Of a stretch of DNA of 64,000 nt, positions 44,221 through 55,361 are shown one piece after another (the stretch's first letter is position 1; each line of letters starts with the position of its first letter). Below the pieces are notes generated by a model. That model saw only the letters and a program-made list of their open reading frames with translations, ran no database searches and had not been told where the DNA came from. A program made the position numbers and the translations under genes. Where the stretch lies: assembly GCA_002049455.2 (NCBI GenBank), contig KV918849.1, positions 1 to 64,000 of the forward strand. Direction: 5' to 3'. The DNA comes from Porphyra umbilicalis (Eukaryota > Rhodophyta > Bangiophyceae > Bangiales > Bangiaceae).

Positions 44221-44522
44221 GGTGGCGGGTGGCCCGAGGGCGATCGACAAGGGATCAGAGGGAAGGAAAGCCGCAGTGCCGCAGAGGGGCCGCCGAGGCG
44301 GAGAGAGGAACGGTGGGTGACCGTGAGCCGTGCGACAAGGCCGATCGGGGAGGGGCGCAGCTCGGCGGAGCCACGACGGGGGTGACGGCGGCGTGAACGA
44401 CAGTCAACGATGTGAGAGGCCACGAGGTGGCTCAACGATGGGGGTGGGCTGAGGGGCAACGACTTGGAAAAAATGTATTGAGTAAGTACTTAAATCACCC
44501 GAAAATAAGAAATTCCATTTAG

Positions 44523-44702
44523 CTAGTTGAGAAACGGCGCTTCTTCAAACGAGTCGACGATTTCAAGACCGGGTGCTGCGGCTGCGTGGCCGTACAACGC
44601 ATCTTCCGGACCCCTTCGCCAACCAACGACTGCAGCGTACGATCGTGTGACCAGGCCACTCCAAGTCAAGAAAGCACAACGATACTCTAGCGGAAACGCC
44701 AT
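44523..44702 (-). CDS. Small ORF, 59 aa, unknown
   Basis: From ATG 44702 the frame encodes a hydrophobic start (MAFPLEYRCAFLTWSG), then YAAVVGWRRGPEDALYGHAA, and an acidic end LEIVDSFEEAPFLN. It lies between the ChAPs and ATP synthase gamma genes on the same strand, in DNA of moderate GC content. The composition is protein-like but length and context give little support. It could be a short exon. Confidence 0.25.
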   Translation of the reverse strand: MAFPLEYRCAFLTWSGLVTRSYAAVVGWRRGPEDALYGHAAAAPGLEIVDSFEEAPFLN

Positions 44703-44961
44703 CTTGTGGGGCAAAAAAACACCGCTGCTACGTCCTATTAATCGCATGCTCCTACCAAAATGGCATACATGCCGTACGGTGTATAGCTGGCTCCCAAGCC
44801 AAGGCTGGTTGCAAAAGATAAGGCATAAAGATACATTAGACACACGCGCGCGTGAGAAGATGACCAACCAGCGAGAGTGGTCACTCGCTCCAGCGCGGCG
44901 AACACTCAAAAACGCACACACGAAAAAACAGATCGACACCCACGAGCACCCCTGCCTCCAT

Positions 44962-47900
44962 TTATCTGTCAAACCCTTCGACGTGCCACTCCACCGCATC
45001 CAAGAGCACACTCTGGAGGCGGGGCGCCATGCGCGTACCCGCACTCTTGTTGACAGCCTCCCGCACGCGGCGGAGACCAATCTTGGACACCAACCGGTAC
45101 AGGCCACGGCGCACCGCAATGGGCGGCGCAAAAGCGCCGCTGGCGCTGCTAACCACGTCGGACGAGGGGGTGCCGCTGCTCCCACCACCGCCGCCGCCAG
45201 TCGTCGCCGCCCCCCCACCCGCCGCTGACGACGCCGCCGCCGTGCGGAGACCGTCGGCGGTAGCTGTCACTGACACTGCCGCCGCGATGGTCAGCGTCGC
45301 GTCCCCCTCCTCCGCCGCCGTGGCCATCCGCGCGCACCAGGCGGTGAGGGCAGGGAAGTCCCCCTTGGACGCCAGGATTGTCACCACCTCGTACGCCCGC
45401 GCCGCGTCTGCCGCACGGGAAAAGCGGGCGGCCAGCTGGGCGCGGCGGAGCCAATCAGCGGCTGGACGCTTGGTCGCAGCCGCCGTATCCTCCGCCGTAC
45501 GCACCACGTTCATGCTCCCAGGAGCGCCGTCGGGGCCACTGCTAGCTGGCGTACCGCTGCCGCCAGACGCCTCCACGTCCGCATCCTCCGTCGAGCCGCC
45601 CGCCGTTGGCGTGCGCGCCACCCCGTTGGCAGCCGCCGCATTCACAGACGCGGCCAGTGCCCGAGCCGCCGACGCCTCCTCCGCACTCCACACAGCCAGC
45701 GCGCGCAGGTCCTCGTACATGCTCGTCACCAGATAGTCCAACCACGTCTTGCACACAGCCTTGACTGCGGGCGGGGATTGCACACTACCGGCCGGCGAGC
45801 CCGGCCCGTCTTCGTCCAAGTAGATACCGACAGAGGCCACCGGGGTGGGCCGCGCGGCCGCGTCGGAAGAGGGACTTCTCGCGCCGTCCCCAGTCTCCCC
45901 ATCGGTAGGCGGCCCATCCGACGGCGCGACGACGGCGCCATCCGCATCGCCAGGTGAATTGGGTGTTTCCCCATTCGCCCCGCCCGGAACCGCCGCGGAC
46001 GACTCGGGGGTGGCACTGACCACGGGGGACGTCGTGTCCTCCGCCACCTCGGGCGCCCCGCTACGCGCCGTGTCCGCCTCCATCACAAAGCTGTCGGACC
46101 GCACTACCAGCAGCGAGTCCCAGCCAATGGCGTCCAAAATGCGCACCAGCACCGCACACACGGCCCGCTCCCCGTCGGTCATGAGCTTGGCCGGTAGCTC
46201 CGCCAAGAGGTCGTCCACACCGGCAGCGCCAGCAGGCCCCGACGCAGACCCCCTGTCGTTTTTCTCCTCCCGCAGACGAGTGGCAAAGATGCGGGCCCCA
46301 TCGCTACCGTCCCCGCTCACGTGGTCGGGGCTGGACGGCGATGACGCCAACGACGCCGATGTCATGCGCCGCCGGTTGGGGAGAAGGGAGCGCAGGAATG
46401 GGTCCAACTCGGGGGGGGGGAGCTCGGCCGCGTTTAGCGCCCGCAGGGAATCCCCGTGGCGCCCGGCAATCGCCAGACAATCCGCAAGGGTGACCCACGC
46501 GAGCGCATCGGCGGGCCGCGCGTTGGCCCCGGCAATGCCATCGCGGATGGCCCCCGTCACGTCCCCCGCACACAGCCGCACACGGGCGGAGAGCGCCCAG
46601 GCGGCAGACGACGACGGTACCGCCTCGAGCACCGCGTCCAGCGTTGCCCGAGCCGCAGACACGTCGCCCTTGGCCAACTGAGCGGAAGCAGCAAACAGGC
46701 GCATCTCGGCCAGGTCGGCGTCCACCGCGGTGGGGGCGTCCCCATTCGCACTGCTCTTGTCCCCAGTCTGTACGTCCGTCGGCGGCACGTCCGCCTGCTC
46801 CCCGTCCGCTCGGTCTGCAGTGCCCTGCGGCCGCCCCCGCAGCGGAAAGTCCTTGTCGTTGGTAAAGAAGTCCACAGCCGGGTCGTAGCGGGAAAAGTCC
46901 TCAAAGTGCTGCGACATGGCTGCCGCAATGCGGCTGTCTGCAGGCGTCACGCGCGTGGCGTTTGTGCCGCCCACTTGCGCCCCGTCTTGGGCCTCGGCGG
47001 GAGCAACCGTCAGGCCGGGACGGGCAGAGCCGGCAAACGGCCACCGGCGGACGGTGGTCACGGCGGCGGTAAGGAGCACCCCCTCTTCCGCGAGGGAACC
47101 CGGGAACGGTTGGAACACACGCAGGGCAGGGTACAGGGGCGCCTCCCCAACGGACAGAGCCGAGCGAGCCGCAGCCGAAACGGCCGTCTCTGCCCACAAC
47201 TCATCCGTCATTGGATGCGCCGCGCCCGCTGCGTCCACCGCAACCGCGTTTAGGCCGCCCGGCAGCGACACGCGGGCAATGACGTCCAACTTGGACAGCG
47301 CATTGTACGTGCGGTACTCGACGGAATGTAGCGTGTAGCCGCCCCCTGAGTACCACGCCGCAGGCGCCAGTCCCGCATTGATGAGGGAGACCACATAGGC
47401 AGACACGGCGCCGCCGCTACTGACGTCCACCCCACGTACAAAGTGGTAGTAACCCTGTCAAAAGCGATATTCGAACGCAGAGCAAAGCACACGCCAGAAA
47501 ATATGAGCAGAGACGGAAAAAAACAGGTCAGTACAAAACGCCCACACAATGCTGCCTCGTATCAGCGACGAATCTTCCAAGATCCTGACGACAGACAAAG
47601 TGACAACCCTGCCTGCCGCCCGCGCCCGAAGCAGCCAGAACACGCGCACACCGACACCCGCCAGCAAAAACGTACAGAAAAGGAAGGCGCACCAACCAGC
47701 CCCCGATAGCGCTTCACCGTATACACCAGATCGGGTGGGCCCAGCGCGGGGAAGGACGCAATCGTGTTTTGGCGCGCCGTCCGCGCGCCGTGGCCGGGCT
47801 CGCTCGCGCCCTCCGAGTCGACCGGACCATCCAAAACCTGCAGCCGGCCCGACCATCCACGGCGTCGTCAGCGCAAAGACAGAAAACCACCAGTGCCCAC

Positions 47901-48272
47901 GTTAGTATCAGGGACCACCGGGTCACCCGTGCAGCACGATGGCCACGCCACAACCATGGCGACGAGCGGCGGACGGGGGGAAACCTCGGCCGGCCCGTCG
48001 CCAAGCCGTCCACGCAGCAGCGCCTGCCGCAGGCGCACCGCCCACCACCCTCGCCACGCACGGATCCGCCGCTTACGGTGCGCGTGCGCGGGCCCCGGGC
48101 GCCACAGACGGGCAGCCGACGCGCCGCTGCTGCGTCCGTCCAGGGCGCCCCCACCGTCGACGCGGCGGCGGGCGCTGCCACGCCCGTTGCCCCCCCCCAA
48201 CACAAACCCCGCAGAGACGACGAGGGAGCCGCAACGTACCTCCACCACCGACACGATAGAGTCAGAGCTCAT
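44962..48272 (-). CDS. ChAPs family protein (Chs5/Arf1-binding, exomer-type cargo adaptor)
   Basis: Three exons, 48272-48240, 47837-47697 and 47454-44962, give 888 residues. The donors are gtacgt and gttggt; the acceptors are ggctgcag and ttttgacag. ChAPs proteins (yeast Bch1/Bud7/Chs6 family) bind Arf1 and export selected membrane cargo from the trans-Golgi. Supporting motifs are LGPPDLVYTVK followed across the junction by GYYHFVRGVDVSS, then HSVEYRTYNALSKLDV near the N-terminus. TPR-like helices follow at about 305-400 (LFAASAQLAKGDVSAARATL, ALAWVTLADCLAIAGRH). At about 621 comes CKTWLDYLVTSMYEDLRAL, where other ChAPs have a similar WL..LYEDLR motif. Acidic Ser/Gly/Pro linkers are inserted around 490-610. 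The family call is made from motif order, without a search. Confidence 0.8.
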
Positions 48273-49042
48273 CGTGAGCGCCGCCAGATGCACCCCGCCG
48301 CCCGATGCGGCGTCGTAGCGACGGCCAGCGGCCGACGCCAAGCGCGCGGCGACGCGCCCTCCACGACGACCGCGGGTGCACGCACACGCGCGCCTGCGTC
48401 CCGTCGGTCCGCTGCCTGCAACCACGCAGGGCGCGCCGAGCAGAGCAGCGCGTCGGTCTGCCGTCGGTTGCCCAACGGCCCCGCCGCCCGGTGGCACTGG
48501 CGACGACGGCCGCGCGCTTCCCCCGCCGCGGCGTGGTCGCTGCCGCACGGGCTGTTTCCCGTGACCGTGCCGCTGCTGTCAGCGGCCTGCGTACCCACAC
48601 GAGGATTGGGGGACCAAGGCACACAGCCAAAGTCAAACCCTCCCCAACAAGTAGTCCCTGCTGTACGTGGGTTGCTGTCCAGACGCAAAAAACTGTGACC
48701 CTTGCCTGAAACCACACTAAATACAACGACATACTTACATGAAACATAGAAAGTTTCGGACATCCGGCGCAAAACCTGTTGGCCATTCGAATATCGGGCG
48801 ACGATACGCTTCTGCAAGCAGCCGCTCGGTCTCTGGCCAACCGCCGCGCCGCCCATCGCCGTCAAACGCGTCGCTCCCCTGTCTCTTCCCCATCGTCCGC
48901 CCCCCCCCCCCTGCCCCCCACACCGTCGCCACCCCGCCCCCCGCACCGTCGCCACCCCGCCCCCACACCGTCGCCCCCCCGCCCCCTACACCGTCCCCCC
49001 CCCCCCCCCCCCACACCGTCGCCCCCCTGGCGCGCACCCGCC
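48273..49042. other. Divergent promoter region
   Basis: Lies between the ChAPs gene (minus) and the next plus-strand gene. A short AT-richer patch (about 48660-48760) sits in the middle; C-rich repeats with several CACCGTCGCC units precede the ATG at 49043. No gene is supported. Confidence 0.45.
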
Positions 49043-49531
49043 ATGAGCGCCCTCCCCCCCGCCCTCCTCGACGCCCTCGACGCGGCCTCCACCGCCCGCG
49101 GCGCGGAGCGGGCGGCCGCCCTCGGCGCCGCCGCCGCCGCCGCCGCGTCGGCGGCGCGCGGGGAGGTTGGCCGCGCCGTGTGGCGCCGCCGGCGGGCGCG
49201 CGGGGAGCTCCCGGGCGGCGCCGCCGCCGCCGGCGCACGCGCCGGCGCCGGCGCCAATGGGCAGACGCTGGCGGCGGCGGGGTGGGGCGTCGGTGCGGCG
49301 GCGGCGGCGGCGGCGGCGCCGCCCGCGGGGGGGCCGTGGGCCCACTTTGGCGCCGCCGCCGCCGCCGCCGACGGTGCGTCCGACTCGGAGGGCGACGCGG
49401 ACGCGGACGGCGGCGCGGCGTCGGAGGCGGCGGTGTTGGCGGCGTGGGGCGTCGGCGGCGCCGCCGACGAGCCGATGGTCGTTGTCCACGTCGGCGCGCC
49501 GCAGCCGCAGGCGGTGGTCTACTATGGGGAG
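49043..49531 (+). CDS. First exon of an Ala-rich acidic protein (3' end unresolved)
   Basis: ATG 49043 lies in a CCGCCATGA context. The exon encodes 163 residues: a helical start (LPPALLDALDAASTARG), an Arg-rich piece (VWRRRRARGELPGG) that could be a nuclear localisation signal, an acidic piece (SDSEGDADADGG), and PMVVVHVGAPQPQAVVYYGE just before a donor GAG/gtacgt at 49532. Downstream frames end in either RARMARTTAQRSKRLPLPP (stop at 49896) or a different Ala-rich sequence, and I could not pick the acceptor. Function unknown. Confidence 0.5.
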
Positions 49532-50941
49532 GTACGTGCGGGGGGGGGGTCTGTGGGGGGGGGATGTGGGGAGACGCCAACGCGGTCCCCGCAAGGGGGT
49601 CCGTCGGGTGGGGAGCGGGACCCCCCGTGTTGCGCGCCGACGCGCGGTGGCGCCCGCCCGTCCCCGTGCTGCACCCCGCCGGCGTTGTCGTGCGCTCGGG
49701 GCGCGCCCGCGGCGCGCGCAGCGGCCGGCATCTAACGCTCCCGCCCGCCCCGTGCTTTGCCCTGCCCCCGCGTGTGTCGCTACCCACGCACGCCCTGGTC
49801 GACCGCCCGCTCCGCGCCGACCGCGCGCGCATGGCGCGGACGACCGCGCAGCGCTCCAAGCGGCTGCCGCTGCCGCCCGCGGCGCCGCGCCATTGAGCGT
49901 CGGTCCGTCCACCTCGTCCCTGTTCCTGTGCTGTGGTTGTGGGGTGCCCCCTTTGCGCGCGTCGGCCCCCGCGTCGGAATCCCCCCGTGCCGCACCGCGT
50001 CGCGCGCACGCGCGCGACGGCCCGCGCCTCGGCCCCCCCGCCGTCGGCCGCCGCCACTGGCGTGGGCGGGCGACCGAGGTGAGGGCGACGGCGTCGGGGG
50101 CCCCCGCCGCCGGCGCCCGCGGTGCCATCAACGGGACGTGCGCCCCCGTCCCGACGGCGGCCACCCAATGGGCGCGCGCGCCGCCGCCTACGCGCCGCCG
50201 AGCGCCCGCGACACAGGGTCGCGGCGCACAGCGCCCGCCGCCGCGCAAAAATGGGCGTTGGCATTGCGGCGGTGGGGCGACGACCGCCGTCCTTGGCGAC
50301 GGGCGGGAGCGGGACGGCGGCACCCGTGGCGGGGCGCACTGCCGCGACGGCCGGTCGGGCGCGCGCGCGCCCGCGGGCGTGCGCCACGGGTGCAGGGGGG
50401 GAGGGCACGCACGGACGCGCCGCCGCGTCCCCGAGGCCGTCGCCGCGGTGCGGGGGGAACCCCGTTGGGCGACGGCGCCCCGGGAGCGACGGCACGCGAG
50501 CGCGCGTGGCGTGCGCGGCCACGCCGACGCGCCGGGGGCAGGGGCGGTCGGCGCGGCCGGCCCGCGCGGGCGGCGGGGCGGGGCGGGGCGGCTGCCGTCG
50601 CGGTGTGGGCGGCCGACCCGCGTCGGTCGACCGCCGCGTTGCGGTGGCCGAGGCGGTGGGGGGGGGCGGGGTGCTTGGAGGCGCCGCGTGAGGGTGCCGG
50701 TCGTGCACAGGGGCGGGGGGGGGGGGGGGTAGAGCAGAGAGAATGGCAGGCGCCAACAGATAAGTTACAGTCCACTCGACGTTGCGCGCCGGGAGGCGCG
50801 GAGCGGGGACCGCACGCACGCCCGCCTCGGGCACATTGCGCCCGACGGTCCGGGTGTCCCGCGCCACCCCCGCGTCACCCCCCCCATCCGCCCACGGCCC
50901 ACGCCCTCACCATCCCCCCCCCCCCCCCCCCCCGGCTCTGC
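49532..50941. other. GC-rich stretch, probably intron and 3' end of the preceding gene
   Basis: Contains the unresolved terminal exon(s) of the gene at 49043. Beyond about 49900 I see no supported coding sequence, only open GC-rich frames and a few C/G runs. Confidence 0.4.
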
Positions 50942-52297
50942 TCAAATGGTCGGATAAAGGCCCTCCCCCCCCCCCCCCCCCCCCCTCATCCCCCCCCCCG
51001 TACCCCACCCCCCCACCCCCGGCACGCCGACCACGCCCTCCCAGCTCCGCCGCCGCCGCACCGCCGCTGCCACCGCCGCCGCCGCCGCCGCCGCCGCATC
51101 CGCGTCGGCGCCGTGCCCCCCCCGGCGCGCGCGCTCCACCCCCGCCGCCCACTCGGCGAGCCGCCGGCGGGTGCCGACCGCCCGCACGAGCCCCCCGCCG
51201 ACAAAGGCGAGCGCATACGCGCGGGCGGTGGGGTACACGGCGCGCGCCGCGCGCGTCACCGCCCCCCCCCCGCCGACATACGTCGCGCGCAGGTGCACGG
51301 CAATGGCGGCGAGCGCCGCCACTTGTCCGGCCGCCACCACCACCCACACGAGGCCGACGGCCGCGGCGGCGCCGGCGGGGCGCCACGTCGGCCGCCGCGG
51401 CGTGTAGCCGCCGGCGCCGTCGGCGCCGCCGGGCCCCGCCGCCGCCGCCGCCGACCGCGCGAGCGTGCGCAGGCGCGCGCGCGCGGCGGGCGCGGCCGCC
51501 GTCGCGGGCGTCAGCCCCGGAAACGCCCACACGACCGTCCCCCGGCGCGCGGCGGGGCCGCCGCCGCCGCCCGGCGGCGCCGGCGCAACGGCCGCGTAGC
51601 CGCCGAGCACCCCCGCCGCGAGCGCCCCCGCCGCGTCGGCCGACGCCGTCCCGTCGCCGAGGTGCGCCGCCGCCACGGCCGCCGGGATGACCCCGTCGGC
51701 GGCCGCAATGGCACCGCGGAGCCCCGCCCACCGGCCCCCGTCGGCGGCCGCGTCGAGGCGCGCCCGCCGGCAGTCGCCCGCCGAGATGGCGAGGAGGGCG
51801 GGGAGGAGACCCAGGGGCGGGCTGCTGCCGTCCGTGCCCGCCGCCGCCGCCGCCGCCCCGTCGTGCACCGACGCCGTGTCGACGCCGAGGGCGAGGAGGG
51901 GGGCGGGGCCGACGACGGCGCGCGCCCACCAGCCGCCGCCCCAGCCGCCAAAGGCGGTGGCGACCGCCGCCACGGCGGTTACGCCGCCGACCGAGGCGGC
52001 CAAGCCGGCACCGAGCGCCACGCGCACGGCGAGCACGGCGAGGGCGAGGAGGCGGCCGAGCGCGCCGCCACCGGCGCCACCGCCCGACGGCACTTGCGCA
52101 AAGGCATAGGCGACGCCCTGTCCGCCGGGGGCGGGCGTCACGGCCACCCCACAGCCGGCGGCAGCGGCGGCGGCTGCGGCACCGGCGAGCGTGGCCGCCG
52201 GGGTGGACCCGACGCACAGCGCCGCCGGCACGTCGGCGGGGGTGATCCACGTGGTCGGGCCCGCGCGGGTGAGGAAGCTCGCGAGGGCGGGGGCCAT
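50942..52297 (-). CDS. Ala/Gly-rich multi-pass membrane protein, unknown
   Basis: An uninterrupted 451-residue frame from ATG 52297. It begins MAPALASFLTRAGPTTWITP and has several hydrophobic stretches: about 24-52, 76-116 (LALAVLAVRVALGAGLAASV), 311-335 (VGLVWVVVAAGQVAALAAI) and 359-375 (AYALAFVGGGLVRAVG). A loop with DTASVHDGAAAAAAG and DGGRWAGLRGAIAAADGVIP lies between them. The C-terminal 70 residues are basic, then Gly-rich. The pattern is that of an organelle or plasma-membrane protein with four to six spans. I recognise no transporter signature. Unlike the other long genes here, its frame is not broken. Confidence 0.65.
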   Translation of the reverse strand: MAPALASFLTRAGPTTWITPADVPAALCVGSTPAATLAGAAAAAAAAGCGVAVTPAPGGQGVAYAFAQVPSGGGAGGGALGRLLALAVLAVRVALGAGLAASVGGVTAVAAVATAFGGWGGGWWARAVVGPAPLLALGVDTASVHDGAAAAAAGTDGSSPPLGLLPALLAISAGDCRRARLDAAADGGRWAGLRGAIAAADGVIPAAVAAAHLGDGTASADAAGALAAGVLGGYAAVAPAPPGGGGGPAARRGTVVWAFPGLTPATAAAPAARARLRTLARSAAAAAGPGGADGAGGYTPRRPTWRPAGAAAAVGLVWVVVAAGQVAALAAIAVHLRATYVGGGGAVTRAARAVYPTARAYALAFVGGGLVRAVGTRRRLAEWAAGVERARRGGHGADADAAAAAAAAVAAAVRRRRSWEGVVGVPGVGGWGTGGGMRGGGGGGEGLYPTI

Positions 52298-52671
52298 GGG
52301 CGGCGGCGGCGGCGGTGGTGGGGGCGGCGGCGGTGGGGGGGGGGGAGGGGCGCGGGCGCAGAAGGGGTCGGCGCCGACCACCGGGCGGTGACCGCATGGC
52401 GGCGGGGGTGGGGGACGGCGGTGGCGGGGGGGGCGGCGGGGCGGCCGCACCACCCGCGGCGGCCGCCGCGGCCGGGGACGGACGGGGGGCGGCGGGGACG
52501 GTGCAGCGCCGGCGCGCCGAGAAAGGCGGCGGCGGCGGGGAGGGGCAGCATCACAGCGGTCAACGGTGGAGCACGGTCAGTGGCGCTGGGCAAGACGGGA
52601 CAAGCAGGCGCGGGCGGGGGGAGGCGGGTCTGGCGCGGACGCTGGGGTGTGGCCGTGAGGTCAAGGAGGCC
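52298..52671. other. G-rich leader of the membrane-protein gene
   Basis: GGC/GGGG-rich sequence directly upstream of the minus-strand ATG at 52297. No other feature seen. Confidence 0.4.
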
Positions 52672-53630
52672 GGGCTTCCTTGAGGAGGCCTCAGGCCCTT
52701 TCTTAGCAGTTCCTTCGTTCATGTGACGCTTCGTGTGACGAGCTCTCAGCTTAGAAAGGTCGCAGTGGGTTGTCCCTTCGTGTGACAGTGTGACGCGGAA
52801 TGTTTCTGATGAATTTAACGTAAGTGATTGTCGGTCCAAGGGCTGACTTCGAGCGCTCGGATGCTTGGCTCGGCACGGGCGCACACCGATGCAGTAGAAC
52901 TCCGTGGTTCAACATAAGCCATGAGGGCGACGCCTTTGTCTCCCTCGCCTCGTTGCCGACGCCTCGTTGCCGAGCCAGGCAGCCTGAAATTGAACCCTTG
53001 GCGCCACGTTCGCCACACCAGGATCGCCTCGCTGGATGGTCCATGCAGCATGCTGTGCAGAGCCATGGAAGAAGTCCGTTGGGGGGGCAGCTTGGGCCCG
53101 CCATGATACCTGCAGCGTACGCTCGTATCGCGCTACGGGCGTACTGAGGAATCCTCGATTTTGTGCTGTCGTACAGAAACGGGGACGGAGAGGCGGCCAT
53201 CTGCCACAGGGCAGCGTAGGGGACCAGCTTGTCTTTCGGACAAGGCTGAGGGGCGTGGGGCGTTGCCAAAGAAGGGGGAAGACGTGGCCCGACTCGACTG
53301 TGGCGTCGCTTTCGACTGCAGCCAGTAGGAGCCGACGGACTCGAACGTCCATCAAACCAGTCAAATTGGAATTGAAAATTGGAATTGATTGTTTCCAAGT
53401 TCGCACTTGAAATCGTTCCACAAGACCAGCACGCGGCAAGGTCGATGTGATCACATGAAGCAACGTCGGAAAGTTCTTTTCCAACGTTGCTTCGTGTTAT
53501 CACATGTGATCACATGTGATCACATTGTTTCGTGTTGCAGCCAATAGCTGGCCGCCCCACATCGTCACATGAACCGTCACACGAACGAAGCCGCAGGTAA
53601 GAAAGGGCCTCAAAGCCTTGAGGCCCGTTG
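52672..53630. mobile_element. About 960 bp TIR element with TTCGTGTGACG subterminal repeats
   Basis: The ends are imperfect inverted repeats around GGCCTCAGGCCCTTTCTTA (left) and TAAGAAAGGGCCTCAAAGCC (right). Each is followed on the inside by TTCGTTCATGTGACG-type words and further copies of TTCGTGTGACG. A 37-bp hairpin is nested inside. A 250-codon minus ORF (53503-52751) fills most of the interior but has no recognisable motif and is not accepted as a gene. Confidence 0.6.
53457..53493. repeat. Hairpin followed by ATCACATGTG palindromes
   Basis: Arms GAAGCAACGTCGGAAA and TTTCCAACGTTGCTTC pair with one mismatch around a 5-base loop. Immediately to the right is a run of the self-complementary unit ATCACATGTG (about 53498-53525). 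Confidence 0.8.
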
Positions 53631-55361
53631 TTACGCCACAAACCACCCCCAGTTCATACACTGATAGAGCGGACATTGGGATTATCGGCTATCCATTGGC
53701 TGGAAGCTGCGGTGTCAGCTAAATGTGACTCCAGTGAAATCGTGGCACGGTCATAATCGACTGTCTGCAGGCGTGTCACGGTTTGTGTGAGCTGTCTCAC
53801 GCAAGAACGTCACTTTACCCAGGAGGAATGATGAAGTCAAGCGCCGCACGACTTTGGTTTTTGGCATACTACTCACCCAAGAGTTGTGGCCCTTCGCCAC
53901 CAGGCATGCCCAGGCATCCTGTGCGTGTCAGCAGGAGGTCCGACAAAAAAAAAAACCACGTGACAGTCGACCGAGGAGCTCAAGTAGGATAGAGCACAGT
54001 CCCTGGTCACGTCGGTGTGCTCAGCATGGTACAACAAGGGCTCCTTCATGCTCATATGACACCCTTCCTGCTGCCCTTCACGCGTGTCCCGCGACCGATG
54101 TGAGCTCTGAAAGAAGTTGTTACGAATGAATATTCTAGATTATTCTGATTAGGTCCAGCGGTCAACACTTTTCTATTCAATGACTGGACGATGTGCAGCC
54201 TGAGTACAGCACGACACAGCCGCAGCACCTTGCATGAGACCACGATTAAAAGGCCTCAGAACCCTTGAAGTCTGACCGACACGGCTCCCAAGACAGCGAC
54301 CATGCATGAGATTTCAATTAAAATACATGGATTGAAAGCTCTCATATGAGCAGTGTCTGATTGTCTGTTGATGGCCGCTTTTCGGTCTGTTAGTCACAAC
54401 CTCTGGCGCACGGTCTCTTCCATGGGCCGCGACTATCTAAGGCAGGGGTCACTGCCCGCACGCCGCCATTGTCTCACAGCCCCCCCCTCCCGACCCAGCA
54501 TGCGAGCAAGGGAGAGGTCATGCGGTGGCACTACGGGGGAAGGAGCTAGGCGGGGTAAACGCGTGAGTGGAAATAGCATGAGGTCACCATCGTCGTGCCC
54601 ACCGTTGCGTCGGTAGCCAGATATGTGGCTGTACTTGGGCACCTTCTGTGGGCTGCTCCGGTGGTCCGGACCGCGGCTGTGCGCGTGGCAACGAGAGAAA
54701 AATAACTAGGAGCTGATTGCTGGAGTGTCCCGGATTGTACGTCAAGGCAATGCTAGCACTGGCCAATCCAATGGAGCACGTGCCTTTTTCTGGCACTGCC
54801 CCATCTTGTGGATAGCATATGTGCGCTTCTGTGCCTGCCTATATCGATTCCCACTGCTTTGTGTTGAAAAAACACTGCGGCCGGTCTCCCATACTGTACT
54901 CTGTTCCTTCTGACCAGCTGGAAACAGAACGGGTATTCTCTGTTCGCGCGTTTCTCGTTGTCTAGCAGGGGCGCCTGGGCAGATCACACGTCGGCCGCGG
55001 CCTGGTGGGCAGCCAAGCAGGAAAGTACACAAAACGAGAAGTTCTGTAGCGGCGACTGGGTGCCAGTGGGTAGAGGAGCAGAGACGGCCGAAGTAGCAGA
55101 GGAGCGGGACGCGGTGCGGGATCGAGACAGTACTGGTGGGGCTGTGGGAATCGGCCACGTCATGTCCATGATGACGTCAGCACGTCGCTAGGCCATTGTG
55201 GGTCTAGATTGACGACTCGCCCACAATGCAAAATTGCGCCCCCACCACAACCCCACCCAACCCCCCCACAACCCCCCCCAAGCCCCCCCCAACCCCCCCA
55301 CAACCCCCCTTCCATCCCCCGCCTAGCACCCCCCCCAGCTCCCCCCCAAGCTCCCCCCCTA
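53631..55361. other. Repeat-like stretch, no supported gene
   Basis: About 50 % GC; short ORFs only. The last 120 bp (55240-55361) are a degenerate poly-C tract with words such as ACAACCCCCC and AGCCCCCCCC. Confidence 0.4.

Noticed and set aside
48735..50867. Minus-strand ORF of 710 codons
   Set aside because: Antisense to the plus-strand Ala-rich exon and to GC-rich DNA; only its last 40 codons look protein-like, which is not enough.
52751..53503. Minus-strand ORF of 250 codons inside a TIR element
   Set aside because: No transposase or other motif, includes the hairpin and ATCACATGTG array, and composition is not convincing.
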